Assembly (NCBI RefSeq): GCF_000002425.4
Contig: NC_037270.1
Span: 4,076,444 to 4,140,443 of the forward strand
Source of the DNA: Physcomitrium patens
Taxonomy: Eukaryota; Streptophyta; Bryopsida; Funariales; Funariaceae
DNA length: 64,000 bases
Direction: 5' to 3'
In this document: positions 12,685-25,319 of the stretch, piece after piece
How positions within the stretch are numbered: the stretch's first letter is position 1
How the letters are laid out: each line of letters opens with the position of its first letter
Made by a program: the position numbers and the translations under genes
Notes under the pieces: model-generated
The model's database searches: none
What the model was told of the DNA's origin: nothing
What the model saw: the letters and a program-made list of their open reading frames with translations, nothing else

Positions 12685-14021
12685 TGTCATGTTGTGGTTC
12701 GGCTACTATATGAAAATAATGTAATTATATACTTAATATATAATTTATTAAGTAACATGGTGAGAGCCATGTTAGTAGATTTTAGTTGGTTGTAGAATAT
12801 AATTTGATTATTATTTTGAGAAGAGGTTGTTTTAAAAGATTACTATAGAATTTGTATAACTTTAATTTCCTTTTGATAGTGGCTTTTAAGATTGGTTTTG
12901 GTTGATAGTAACTTCTAAATATTTAGAGTCACCTTTGTTAGACATTGGTGACATTTGAAAACTTATTTTGGTTCTTTTATTTGGTGTTTAGAGCATAAAT
13001 TATGTAAATCTTATAAGAAAAAGGATTGAAGAAGGATTTTGGTAGCAAAGGGAGTAATTAGGGCACCAATATAGATGAATGGAGATGAAAAATAAAAATC
13101 TCCATTCCTATTGGTCAAAAATCATGACCAATGGGCTTTGAGGAGGCTGCCCGAGGCCATATTAGGGATTAGGGTTATTTTTTCGAGGGCATTTGAACTT
13201 TGAAGGCTAGGGTCAAAAGTTTTAGGTTTTTGGTTAAGGTTTTGGTGTAAGTTTTGTATCATTTGGGATTTTTATGAAGAAGTTATAGGCGCTCAAAGTT
13301 AAGATGTTAGTTTTGGACCTACTGTCACTCTGTTGGGCATAACGCACGCGTACGGATGGCAATTGAGGATCGGCGACCGCGACTGAAGAGAGCATTTTTG
13401 CGGCTATACTTTTCACATACTGCTTACTGGATTCTAAGTTGGAATGAAGGAGTTATTGGATTTTGAAGTCAGCACATGCAATCTAAGGGTAGTAAGTAAA
13501 CTGATTTACTAGTGTTTGTCTCTTGAGCTATATCTTGAGCAATTTGACTAGGTTTTGGCTCAAATTTTCAAGGGATGTGTAATTTCATGTTAGTAAACTT
13601 TTTGCATAAGTTTTATGAGATTTGGAGTTCAAGTTTTTGAGATATAAGGAAAATAGTTTTTCGGGTGCTTATAAATTAGGGTTTGGAGTGTCTGCTAGGG
13701 TTTCTTAGATGCCAGAATATCGAGAGTGAATTTGCAGTTGGTTTTTTTTGTGGTAAAAGTTAAGGATAAATTCCACCTATCATATAAATTTGAAAAAAAC
13801 TGAACGGTTAGATCAATAGTTATGATTTTCTAAATTTCGGGGTGAGAAAATCCTTCGCAGGAAGAATATGTTTTGAAGGGATTTTGTTATCTTTGGAGTT
13901 TTATACAAAAATAAAGGAGTTTTGGAAGTCAAGAAAAGAATCATATAAAGGTTTAAGATACACTCTCTACAGCTAGATGCCCAGTATATTCTCAGATAGC
14001 AAATCATGCCATACGACAACA
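12685..14021 (+). mobile_element. Solo LTR D, 1.33-kb family
   Basis: It starts TGTCATGTTGTGG and ends ATACGACAACA, inserted in the RT thumb directly after the IDPEKVK codons. The terminal inverted repeat TGTCGT/ACGACA is best seen by combining this copy's end with copy C's start. It is closest to B. Confidence 0.87.
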
Positions 14022-14640
14022 GATAATGAATTTGTCCAAATTAGAGACAGTCACCGGTGTTCAAGGATTTGTCGACCATGTCAGTTATTATTGACAATTT
14101 ATTTATTTGTTTGTAATTTTTTGTCAATTTTTAATGAACTTACTAAAAAAACCTCCATCAGATGAAACTAATCCCATTTCGACCATGGAGTGTATTGTAG
14201 CCTTTAAAGCATTAAAGTCAAAATTACTCTTTGCACCAATATTAGTAGCTCCTTGTTAGATCAAGCCCTTTCATGTATACGTTGATGCATTCAATGTGGC
14301 TGTTGGATCCATGCTAAGTCAGAAGGATGAAAAGAATCTAGATCATCTGATTTATTATGCCAATTGACAATTAGTGGCTGTCGAATGTAATTACTCTAGT
14401 ATTGAACGAGAAGTATTGGATATGATATACTCGGTTCAGAAATTTTGGCATTATTTGCTTGCATATCCGTTTGTATTTTATATAGATCATGATGCCTTCA
14501 AATACATGATTAATAAGCATCAATTTAGTGGGTGCATTGCTCGATGGATATTACTCCTACAAGAATTCAATTTTATAATTGTTATATGACTTCAAAAGAA
14601 ACATGTGAAGCTTGATCATTTATCCTAGTTGTTTAATATT
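14022..14640 (+). pseudogene. RT connection and RNase H, main gypsy element
   Basis: Text after LTR D gives VTGVQGF..HVSYY, the connection block. An RNase H stretch at 14374-14589 follows: NYSSIEREVLDMIYSVQKF, then FYIDHDAFKYM and the ARWILLLQEFNF block. This is the standard Ty3/gypsy RNase H with the E and D active-site positions present. The rest is broken by stops (for example the Cys-Trp positions around 14258 and 14365). Confidence 0.82.
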
Positions 14641-17280
14641 CTCGGCAATGAGCGTGTCCTTGATGCTCTTCTTCAAGCCAAATTATTTTTGGTGGATGTG
14701 ATTTTTTTCGAATATAGTGAAATCATTTAGTTTTTGACCTTCTACATCTTTTCGTTGACTTTTACTAATAAGCTTAAGAAGTGACTCATTTTGAAGAGTG
14801 CCCCGCACATGATGATTCACGATGCTTTGTATAAATAAGGCAAAGATGGGATTTTACGATGTTACATCTTTCTAAGTGAAGTACAGTCGATATTAGAGGG
14901 TTGCCATTTGGATAGTTGTAGTGGTCATTTTGCAGAAGACAATACTACTCGCAAGGCTTTAGTGGCTGGATATTCGTGGTCCACAATATTTTTTGATGCA
15001 CATCAATTTGTTCATCGCTATGATTCATGTTAACAAATTAATCGATCCACGGTGTCATACTGTAATTGCTTATAGTATGTAAAAATTAATCAAAACATAT
15101 AATATTTTTATAAGTCTTGATGTAGATTAGAGTAGTTAGTAAATAAATTTAAAGAAAATTGATATAAGGAAATTTATTTGAAGATTTATGTATTTTGATT
15201 ATAGTATTTATATTATGTAGGATTTAGATATTTAGTATAAAGCCTAAGAGAAGGTTGGGACCTAAAGAAGAAAATCTTAACTAATAAGAGGCTTATTAGG
15301 AGGGATGAAAGCAAGGCATAGTTGGATGAAGGCAAGGAATGAGAAACTTCATTCCTATTGGTTGAAGTCCATATCCAATGGGCTTCAAGGAGGCTGCCTG
15401 AGGCCTTGTTAAAAATTAGGATTTCTCTTTTGAAGTCATTCAAGCTTTGGAGGCTAGGATCAGCAAGTTAAAGATTTTGGATATAATTTGGATGAAGAGT
15501 TTGTATGATTTTAAGTTTTTTTGAAGGAGATATAGGTGTTCAAAATTAAGGTATCAAATTTGTACCTACTATCACTCTTTGAAGCATAACATATGCGTAC
15601 AGAGAACAATGAAAGTTTGATGACTGAATTTAGAGAGGACACTTTCTTGGCTATACTTTATATATACTATTTGATGAATATTAAGTCTAGATGAAGGAGT
15701 TATAGGGCATTGAAGACATCACATGTACTTCAAAGGTAGTAAGTGAGTCATTTTGTTGATAGTAATGGTTGGAACCATATCTTGAGTTTCTAGATGAATT
15801 TTTGGCTCAAATTTTCCATAAGTGTGAATTATTAAGTTAAAAAGCTATAAATCAAAGTTTCATAATATTTGAATACTTATTTTGTGAGATATAAAGAAAT
15901 TAGCATGCAAGTATAAGTAAGCTAGGGTTTAAAGCTACTGTTAGGATTTTGGCAATATCTCAAGATTCATAACAAATTTATAATTTTTTTTTTTTTTTAA
16001 AGTTTTTGAAAGTATATCAGTACTTCATATAAAATTTAGAGTTGTTTGGATAGTCTCATTGTGAGATATAAACTATTGAAATTCAAGAAACATCTCTCAT
16101 AAGGATATATAAGGTTTTAAGATCTTTATCATACATTTGGATGTTTTCTTGATACTTGGGCTTGTATTTTGATGTAATTGGCTAAAAAGAGAAAATATTA
16201 TATGTATAAACTTGGTTTTTTATATCTTAGACTTGATTGAGTATTTAATAGCAGCCAAAAGCCCAACGCTTTCTTGAGGCAAATTCTCTCTATCCCAACA
16301 ACGGACACTTCAATGATGCTATTAGTATTAATCTTGGCACAAGCACCGTTTGAAAAATGGAATATTGATTTTGTTGCTCCCATCGTATAAGCATCAAAAC
16401 AAGGTCAAAAGTGGTATATTTTAGTTGCCATGGACTATGTAACAAAATGGGTAAAGGCTATTGCTATGATGGCTACTATTATTATGAAGGCTATTATCAT
16501 GGCAGTACGATGGCCACTTTTCTATATGAGAATATTATAACTCGATTTGGGTGTTCGAAGGAATTGGTTAGTGATTGCGGCATCTATTTCATAAATACTA
16601 CCATAGCAGCCTTGACGAATACATACAAAATCAAGCATTAAAAAACTACTTCATATCATCCTCGCGCTAATGAGTAAATGAAAAAGACCAATAGAATTTT
16701 GTATAAAGTCTTGATTAAGATAATTTTGGGAGTAGGTATCAATTGAGAGATCAAACTCTTTGAGGCTTTGTAGGTGTATCATACTGCATATAAAGTAACT
16801 ACCGACTCTACTCCATTTCAATTAATTTACGAATAAGAAGCAATTTTATCCATCGAGTTGGAGGTTCAAAATTTATGGATTGCCTTGGATGAACAACTCA
16901 GTGAGGAGGAGTCATTATAGTCTCAGTTGGCAAAATTAGAGGAATTGGATGAAATATGGGCTACAGCTCTTTTCAACATGGAAGCAACTCAAAAATATAA
17001 GAAGAGTTATTATGATAATAAATTACGTTTGAAGAGTTTTATGTTCAATGATTTGGTATTATTATATGATAGTCAATTAAATCATTTTCCATGTAAATTT
17101 TAAGTTCACTAACATGGACCATATTATATGATTGAAGGTTTTTTCAATAGATTTGTTCAATTGGAGGATTTCATGGACCATCGATTCAGTATCCACATTA
17201 ATAGGAACTGATTACGTTTATATAATACATTTTTGGAGGAGGTGACTTCAAATGTATTCAACATAGACCTAGTTATGGTA
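14641..17280 (+). pseudogene. Integrase of the main gypsy element (split by E2)
   Basis: Before E2 (14880-15052) a HHCC-type zinc-binding part is visible as CHLDSCSGHFAEDNTTRKAL and later FVHRYDSC. After E2 (16301 on) comes the catalytic core: FEKWNIDFV, WYILVAMDYVTKWVKAI, then ELVSDCGIYFIN, where the usual SD.G.HF block with its second Asp is recognisable. A C-terminal GPY-like phrase (HGPYYMIEG) lies at about 17113-17142. No chromodomain is apparent. Frames are broken throughout. Confidence 0.8.
15053..16300 (+). mobile_element. Solo LTR E2 (1,248 bp)
   Basis: It starts TGTCATACTGTAA and ends TATCCCAACA, with ACGG on both sides (15049-15052 and 16301-16304). Nearly identical to E1 from about 8610 and 15275 onward. 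It is inserted between the integrase zinc-binding part and catalytic core. Confidence 0.87.
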
Positions 17281-17439
17281 TAAGTGTGTTAGGATGTAAA
17301 AGCAACTGAAAGAATAGTTAGTAATTATTAATATGTTAGATGGGACAGAGGTGAGAAACGGTCAGTATGAGTAACATGTTGTCATTATCACCAGGTAGTA
17401 AGAGAATAGGAGTGGGGTACCAATTAGATGTCATTCTGT

Positions 17440-17569
17440 GGTATCATTTTCGATTGTTTTTGTAAGTTTGTCATTTCTTATGTTCCTTGTATATTTGAGA
17501 GTAGTAATTATAGTTAAAAACTTGACAGAGGGAGTATTATGGCAATTGGAAGTGCAAAGGGAGCTACAG

Positions 17570-17606
<37 letters not shown>

Positions 17607-18230
17607 AATGGCCAAAATGTGAGAGCTAAATGTACATCAAAATCACCTTTTGTGATAATGGTTCATCAATATGAGGCTTGCACAAAAGAAAAAGAACACA
17701 TCTTATGGATTATGAAAGAACAACAAGAAAAATTGATCCAAAAATGCAAGACATGGAATTTGAAATGGGAGAAACTCAAATGCTAGTTGCAAATAGAAAG
17801 AGACAAGGTAGAGTTATTGGCAAAAGAAAAAGTGGTATTGAGTGACCAATCTAGATGCGAAACAGAGAGGTTGAGGTCTAAAATTGAAGTTTTATAAGCT
17901 GAATGGGTAAAATTGATGGAAGAGTTAATCATAAAGAGCCGGTCATAAGTATTCATTGAAGATGTTCCAAAATGGATGAGTCAGCAGCAACATTAGATAG
18001 AACTCTGGGATGCCCAAATTTTGAAACTGGAAGTTCAAGTCCATGAATTAGGAGAGTATAATAAAGATCTCTTAGCCCACTTGAAAAAGGAATCAATAGA
18101 AGGATTGGAAGAGGATGAAGATTTGCAATTGGAACCATAATCAGTGGAACCAATAACAAATAATGCGACAATTGATCAATTGGATGGACCAAAAAGGATA
18201 GTAATTTTGTAGAGTTTTGTTAAGTGGTTT
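17440..18230 (+). pseudogene. Extra coiled-coil-like frame downstream of integrase
   Basis: Between integrase and the 3' LTR lies about 1 kb that gypsy elements do not need. After a 36-bp A run, a plus-strand frame from about 17660 to 18140 is charged and rich in Glu, Lys, Gln and Leu (for example KEQQEKLIQKC, then KVELLAKEKVVLS, then LKLEVQVHELGEYNK, ending in an acidic EGLEEDEDLQLEP). It has four or five stops, mostly at former Gln or Trp codons. The heptad-like Leu/Ile spacing suggests a coiled coil. No signal peptide or membrane segment is seen, so it does not look like an envelope gene. Function unknown. Confidence 0.5.
17570..17605 (+). repeat. Poly(A) tract, 36 bp
   Basis: Thirty-six consecutive A residues sit inside the post-integrase region of the main gypsy element. 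It may be a tail left by a retroposed insertion or simple expansion; no target duplication was found. Confidence 0.9.
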
Positions 18231-18287
18231 TTAAATAGGTATCAATTGTATGTTTGTAAGGATGCTGCACAAATATGAGTGAGACTA

Positions 18288-19096
18288 TGTAAAATAGATA
18301 TTAATTTATTTTTAAAAGATATTGATAAAATATACTAATAGTCCATAAAATAGGCAATTCAGGAGGACAGATGATTGATTTAGTTATTAAAAGCGGTTAA
18401 TTACAGAATTATGGTTAGAATCTGGAAAATCAAGGAAAAGTATATAGGAGTTGTAGAAGTTAGTTTAAGGGCTAGACTACGATAGTCATGACCTAAAATA
18501 AGCTTGATACTACTTCTTTCTTTGTTTATTTCTTGAATTTTATTTTTTTTGTAGAAGAAGAGTTATGGATAGTTTCTCAAAAATATGAAGTAATATTTTG
18601 GAATGAAAAGAGATTCAATATTATCAAAGGAAGGATTTGATTTATTGAATGTTGAGTTATATAGTGGTGAATTGAAAGAGAATAATTAGAAATATTTATG
18701 AAGAATGTATATGAATGGAAGGATTATAATACATTAAGTATTGAGAATTGAAAGTGATTCATCAAAAGGAGTCTATAGAGTTTAGAATTCTGTAAAGAAA
18801 TATGTTGAGAAAGACAATTAGTAGTGAAGGATTCCAGTGTTTGGATTATGGAATGATTATGTACTGTCTTTTAGGATAGTATGGAGTTACACGTTGTTGT
18901 TATCAGTGATGGCAAAGTACTATTAGGAAGTAAAAAATTTTGTGGTATTCGTTGGTATTTTCAATGGTTCTGAATACAATTAATTGTATGACCCTAACAA
19001 GTAGAACTCATGTGCTCACTCTCTCTTTGTGTTCAAATCCCTCTCTTTAGATTTGTTCTGAAAGGAATTTATAAAATAAGTAAAAAGATAATTACA
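18288..19096 (+). repeat. 3' LTR of the main gypsy element (809 bp)
   Basis: It is an uninterrupted copy of the LTR, TGTAAAATAG to TAATTACA, followed by the target duplication TATAC at 19097-19101. It serves as the empty-site reference for solo LTR A. There is no obvious polypurine tract just before 18288. Confidence 0.9.
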
Positions 19097-19101
19097 TATA
19101 C

Positions 19102-19285
19102 TCTTTAATTTGAAGCTACAAGGCAATCTTTTATAAGATCTCAAACATGTTGATTTTCTAGATACATATCTTAATTTATAAGATAACTTATTTATATATA
19201 TGCCACATACTTAGCTTATTTTATAAGCAATTAACATATAGGATATGTATTTAACTTGTTGACTAAATTTCTAATCTACTATTAA
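19102..19285 (-). mobile_element. Family-G LTR, second half
   Basis: It continues the LTR broken at 1016 and can be followed against 51224-51400 (TTAATTTGAAGCTA here, TTAATTAGGAGCTATG there). It stops at about 19285 where the next G LTR begins, so its last third is missing. Confidence 0.65.
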
Positions 19286-19393
19286 TGATAAGAACTTGAT
19301 GAAAGCAAATAAATAAGTAAATTTTATTAAAAAAATATAAAAAAATAGAAAATATGTAACTTAAAAGAAAACTAGAATGGCTATTGTCAAAAG

Positions 19394-19431
<38 letters not shown>

Positions 19432-19845
19432 AGAAACTTTTTGAAACTAGACTAGAAGCAAGAAAAAATTTATAAGACTGGAGAAGGCTTCACTCTTCTT
19501 TTTATATATACTATCTACCTAGAAGCTATGTGGTGACATTCTATAGGACCTCCAAAATATGTTGACTTTACATAACATATATTTTGACTTGCACAATAAG
19601 TTTTTTATATAAATATTATATAATTAGTTTTTTTTATAAGCTACTAATACATGTGATATATGATTAATTTATTGACTAATTTTTTAATCTATCAATCAAT
19701 TATAAACATATATAAAGTCAAAAAAATGTCTATAAATCTTCTAAAAATCTTTCTTAAAAGATATTATAGAATTAATTTATTTTTATTTAGTTCTACTTAT
19801 TCATATTGCTTAGGTTATAATTATAATAAATAAATGTTTGTGACA
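19286..19845 (-). mobile_element. Family-G LTR (560 bp), 3' LTR of a minus-strand gypsy
   Basis: It runs from TGATAAGAAC to GTGACA. On the minus strand the bases just upstream of its start read AGAAGGAGATATAA, a good polypurine tract, so the element body lies at higher coordinates. It contains a 43-bp A run at 19397-19439. Its length agrees with the 563 bp of the G copy at 59687-61507 once E3 is removed. Confidence 0.78.
19397..19439 (+). repeat. Poly(A) tract, 43 bp
   Basis: An uninterrupted A run sits inside the G-family LTR at a position where the other copies have only short A-rich sequence. Confidence 0.9.
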
Positions 19846-22800
19846 TTATATCTCCTTCTAAAAACAAGATCTATGAGGAGTTGTAATTTCATATTAAAGA
19901 AATCTAAAATATGGAAAATTATACTTTGATCTTTGTTTCCTTTGAAGATAGTTTATAGGTCTTCTTAGCTATTAGTAATGTTCTATTCTAAGGTGGAAAG
20001 ACCACCCTATTATTTGATTACTGATGAAATCTTTGTAATTCTCTTCAAATAAAATATTTGTAATACCATCAAGAACTTTTTTTACATCCAATAAAATTAT
20101 TAAACATCAAGATTTTCTTCTAAGGTTATAATACCAAATATATTGTAACTTGTTATCTATTCAAAGAAGAATATGTTATTCTTGAAGGTCTTCATCTTTA
20201 TTACGTTGTGTTGAAGACTTTAATAATTATAATGTCATATCTAATAAATCAATAAATGATGGCTCTTAAGTTGAATCTATCAATTATTGATTTTCTATCT
20301 CTTTAATACTATAATTATTTAGAAACTACAAAGAATGATAGAAAATAAAATACAATCTTTTCTACATTGTGTTTTTTTTATAACAAAGGTTTGATATCTT
20401 TCATCTTGGTTTTGATAGATATTGATGAAAAGCTTTGACCTTCTCTATTGTATTTTTAAATTATTTTGCTGGCTTCCATATGTATTTGCTAATATTATAT
20501 CCATACTAATAAATAAGATATTCTAAATAAAGTTAGCATTGCCTTAAGTCTAAGACTTTGTCCACTTGAAATTCTTGATTATTATCCATTTCTATAGAAG
20601 GCTATGGTATTTGTCTTTTTTTTAAAATATTTATTTTTTAATGGTCAAAGTCTTTTGTAATCCAACTTATCACAAGGATGAATAGTTTTAATATTATGAC
20701 AAAGTAACTATATCTTATCACCAATATTAAAATGAGATTGTTTCTTGCAATAGGCATTTGTATTCTTTTTTTGTTGATCTTTAGCCTTTTTTAGTCAAGC
20801 CTTCATTGTTGTATGTAAATCAAATAAATCATTTGTCAAAACTTTTAGTGTAGGATTATTAACTTTTAAAAAGTCAAAAATGTCAAGTCGTGGATGATAA
20901 CCATAATTAATAAAGAAATATATTTATTATATAGAAGAATATATTATATTATTATAAATAAATTTTGGCAATAATAAAATATTTTTTCAATTATCTTATT
21001 GATAATTGATGGTATACTTCTAATATTGCTTCAAAACTTGATTTACATGCTCTATTTGTCCATCAGTTTGAAGATAGAAAGGCAAAGGTAGTTTTATAAC
21101 AACCTTTAGAATCTTTAAAAGTATTCTTCAAAATCTTAATATAAATTAAGTTCTTATATTTGATATAATATCTTTAAATAATCTATAATAGCAATAGGTA
21201 TTGTTAAGAAAAAACTTTGCTATTTCTTCATTTACAATAGATTTTGTATATAGTAAAATATTCCATCTTGGTGAAACAATCTATTATCATAAATATAGAG
21301 TCATAAAAACTTGAAACTAGAAGATTTGTAATAAAATCTATAGAAACAAAAGACCATAATTATTTTGAAATTGATAATGGCTAAAGAAGTATGTAAGGTC
21401 AATGACAAGGAGTTTTTGATCTTAAACAAACATCATAAGATTCTACAAAATCTTTAATTGCCTTCTACATTTGATACCACCAAAAATCCTTGAATATTAG
21501 TTCGAAAGTCTTGTTGTATCTTAAATGGCTTACTACTTGAAAGTGATGATAAGCTTGAAGAACATGTAATTGAACTTCACCTTTTGGAATATATAATTGT
21601 CTTTAAAAATATAATAGATTGTTCTTGAATTTAAACTTAGAAGTAGTATGAAACTTTGAAGGATTTTTCTTAATATGATAAATAAGAGGATCAAAAGACA
21701 TATTTGATTGAACTTGCTTAATAAAAGTTAAATCAATAATTAGTATTGATTTCATTGCTTAAAGATGAAGATGCTATGGCTTCAAGAAAATTATCTGTTA
21801 TTGATCAAAAGTAGCATTTTTTTTCTTTAATGTAAGATAAGATTGTCTAGAGTGTATCTAAAATTGTTATTTTTTTGGTTGATAAGTGATCTTAAATTTG
21901 AATCTTAATAAGAACATGCTATGGCGGGCTTAGCAACAATTCAAAACATATACTAACATAAAATACTCAACGTTCTTAAGTTTTATATATATAATAACTA
22001 GACTATGAGTATCTTCTAAATAATAATGCCATTTTTAAAAAAAAATACAAAATTATAAGAAGTTATTTGTTGTGGATTTTATAATTGATCTTGGTTGTAA
22101 AAAAAATTTGGAATAAAAAGCTATTTAGTGAAGTTAATCATCTATTCCTATTACTGTCAATATTGTGACTAAAACAAAGTTTGATGCATTTCTTTTATAA
22201 AAAATGGCTTAAAAAAATTGATATCATACAAGATTGGTATAAAAATATAAGTTGTCTTTAAAGCTTTCTTTGATTGCCTTCTATATTTATTTTTACTCTT
22301 TGATTCTTTGATTGCCTTCTACATATTACTTTTTCTTCTTGATTCCAATAAAATTTATCTTTAGAAGTTAAATATGTAAGTAGAGCTACAACATGAAAAA
22401 ATTCCTTGATGAAGATCCTAAAGTAATTGACAAATTCTAAAAATCATTTCATATCTCTTACCATTTTTGAAATCTTTCAATCTGTAATAGTTTGAACTTT
22501 CTTAAGATCCATCATAAATTCATCATTTGAAATAATGAATCTTAAGAAGTCAATTTGACTAGTGTAAAATGCATACTTTTTTATCTTGGTATAGAATTTT
22601 TCATCTTTTAGTTTTTATAATATACAATGAATATGAAGTTTATATTTTTTTGTATTCTTAGAATAGATTAAGATATTTTTTAGATAAAAAACAATAAAAT
22701 TATCTAAAAATTCTTAAAATTTATTATTTATTAGATATTAAAAATCTACTTATATGTTTGTAAGTCTAAAAGGTATGACATGATATTTAAAATGTTCATT

Positions 22801-23390
22801 CTTCATTTGAAATGCAATCTTTCATTCATCTCTTTCTTTGATATGTATCAAATTGTATGTCCCTTGTAGATTTATTTTTATATAGCTCTTAGCTTGATTT
22901 AATTGATCAAAAAATTTAGATGTCAAAAATAGTGGATATATATTCTTAATGGTGATTTTTTTTTGAGTTTCTCAATAAATAATATATATTTACATTCTTC
23001 TTTTCAAACACATCTTAAAAAACTTGATATTGGCTAGAAATGCCATTTGAAGTCTTTTTACTATTGAAAATATATATAAAATAAATGACACAAGGTAATT
23101 CTTCTTTTGTAGCATAAAAAAAAGTTCTTGCACTTAAAAATATAGGTTTGATTATACTAAACTTATGACTTTTTATTTAATTAGTTATATTCTTAGGTAT
23201 ACTTCCAAAAAAGACAATACTATGAAAAATCCAATTCAAGGATTATATTTTTTTTAACCATGATAAATCTAAAATGATTGGATTAATTAGAAATATAATG
23301 ACATTAAATATTCCAAACTTGCTATGACCATTAATTGAAGATTTTTTGAGAATATTAATTCTTTCTCTCCTCTTTATGCTTCCATGGAAT
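19846..23390 (-). pseudogene. Minus-strand Ty3/gypsy pol remnant
   Basis: This can be followed collinearly with 51549-55250, where the RT frame is still open: shared landmarks include the blocks near 20030, 21330-21560 and 22440-22720. The RT thumb and palm positions fall at about 22480-22800 on the minus strand. No frame longer than 60 codons survives. The 5' LTR cannot be found; the similarity fades by about 23300-23390. Confidence 0.65.
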
Positions 23391-25310
23391 TTCAAACCCG
23401 GAACTCCCTAAGTACTACTAAAGCACCTTATCATCTATCCACCACCACAAGTGCCAAGCCGCTACTTGATATTCAAAGCCTCAATTTGTTTTCCTATAAG
23501 CTTGTTGTCCGACCTCTTTTCTTTCTTTAAATCTCTATTTCTCACAAACCATATTTTTTTTTTCTGAAATTTTTTATACCTATTTACAAATTTATTAAAA
23601 ACATATCTATCAAATTTTATATGAAATAGATACTCTAATAATTAATTGTCCTAGAACTTATTTTTTCTTTGTATGAACTTGGTTTTTATAACTACAATAC
23701 TTCTTGCTAATAGGATAATCTTCTAAATATTTCTTTATAAACCTCTATAATAAGTTATTAATTAAAAATTAAAAATTAATATATTTTATAGTTTTTATCT
23801 AATTTTATATACTGTGCACAAATACAATACAACATGTGCCTAAATGTCATAGTTAAATTCAAATTTTAAGACACAAAAGCTAGCTTCTATGTTAATTCTA
23901 AGATTTTTTATTGATTAAAAAATAAGATTAAAGAAAAAAATTTAAAAAGATTATTTTAGCATTAATTTTAAGTAATTTTTATTAATATTAAAATTTTAAA
24001 ATCCTTTCAAAATAAGAGTTGTTTTTAATGATTTTGGATTTTGAGAAACATAAACAAGAATATATATTTTTAAAGAATTTATATATATTATAGTAGATGC
24101 ATAAGTGGATTTTTGAGATTTTATAAATGTACTTGTTCTTATTGAGTTATAAAAAATTTAGATGAATTAAAAAATTAGATTAAAGGATATTAGAATTTGA
24201 TTAGATTAAAATCTTAAATATTTGATTTTTAGGATAAGTGAGATTTTTTATACTTGTTGTTTGCTTAAAGATTGAAATATAAATAAAAAAAATAAAAAAA
24301 ATAAATAAATAAATTAGTCAACTTCTATAGAAATATGTTTAATTTTTTTGAGATTTCTTTAAGATTTATTTAGGATTTAGTTAGAGTTTTTTTAGTATTT
24401 ATTAGGATTTTTTAGGATTTAATTAAGAATTTCTTTAGAATTTCTTATATTTTTTTTTAAAAAAAATATTTGGATTATATTAGATTTTGATTAGAATATA
24501 TTTAAGATTTATTTAGAATTTATTTTTTATTATTTATTTAAAGTTTTTAATTTTAATAATACTTGAATATTTTATTATTAATTTATTAATTTATTTTATA
24601 ATTTCTTTATAATATCTTTATGGTTCTTATTAGATTTTTTTAAAGATTTCTTCAGAATTGATTAAGATTTATCTAAGATTGATAAGGTTTAATTCGACTG
24701 TATTTAGGATTATATTAGACGTGTTTGAATCTTTGTTATTACAACTTCTAGTTTAATTTCTATTGTTAATTACCAAATGTATTTTGAAGTAAGATAACAT
24801 ATTATACAAGAGCAAAGTTTTTCAAATTAGATGTCAAATGATGATTACATTAGGATTAAATATTGTCACGCCATAGGTTTCATCAACACCTCCTACAAAC
24901 ACACAAGCAAAATGCCTTAGAGTAGGACAAATCATATCATTTACAAATACATGATTCAATCTTTGTCAATATTCTACATATTGCAGATTCTAAAGGAATT
25001 TGGCTATGTTTACAATAACTATATGATATTAAGAACAACTCATAATATATATTTTTTAAAAAATATCTTTTCATTATGACTAATAAAAATAAAGTCTATT
25101 AAAACTTATCTTTGGGATATTTATAACTTACTAAATTAGCTAACAAGTTTTGTCATAGTTGTAACTAATAAAGATTTAGTCAATCTCATCTTTTCAAGTC
25201 TTCAAAAGTCTTGATTAACCTTCAAATAAATTCAAAATGGAAGAGAATATCAATTAAATTTTTCTTAACTTAAAGATTTACTACGATAAGAAGAAACAAC
25301 GAAGGTTATT
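23391..25310. other. AT-rich intergenic or relic DNA, no gene
   Basis: The short patch at 23390-23530 is less AT-rich (GGAACTCCC, CCACCACCACAAG) and may be an old non-LTR insert. From about 24180 to 24760 the text resembles the 3' part of family-H LTRs (ATTTAGGATTTAG words, then RTTATTACAACTTC). Nothing codes. Confidence 0.5.
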
Positions 25311-25319
25311 GAAAAAGGT

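Larger units (their letters stand above)
1022..19096 (+). mobile_element. Complete Ty3/gypsy retrotransposon carrying seven nested solo LTRs
   Basis: The element is bounded by a perfect 5-bp target duplication TATAC (1017-1021 and 19097-19101). Its LTRs start TGTAGAATAG (1022) and TGTAAAATAG (18288), and both end TAATTACA (3161 and 19096). The right LTR is 809 bp. The left is 2,140 bp but about 810 bp once the nested copy A is removed. The internal order is gag, protease region, RT, RNase H, integrase, so it is Ty3/gypsy rather than copia. It is interrupted by LTRs A, B, F, E1, C, D and E2 (about 9.1 kb in all), which leaves an original of about 9 kb. All reading frames are broken by stops, many at Trp or Gln positions, consistent with cytosine deamination. 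It is long dead. Confidence 0.92.

Noticed and set aside
8582..15443. Similar minus-strand ORFs in E1 (8582-8770) and E2 (15213-15443)
   Set aside because: They are identical mainly because the two LTR copies are nearly identical; E3 does not keep the frame, so conservation of coding is not shown.
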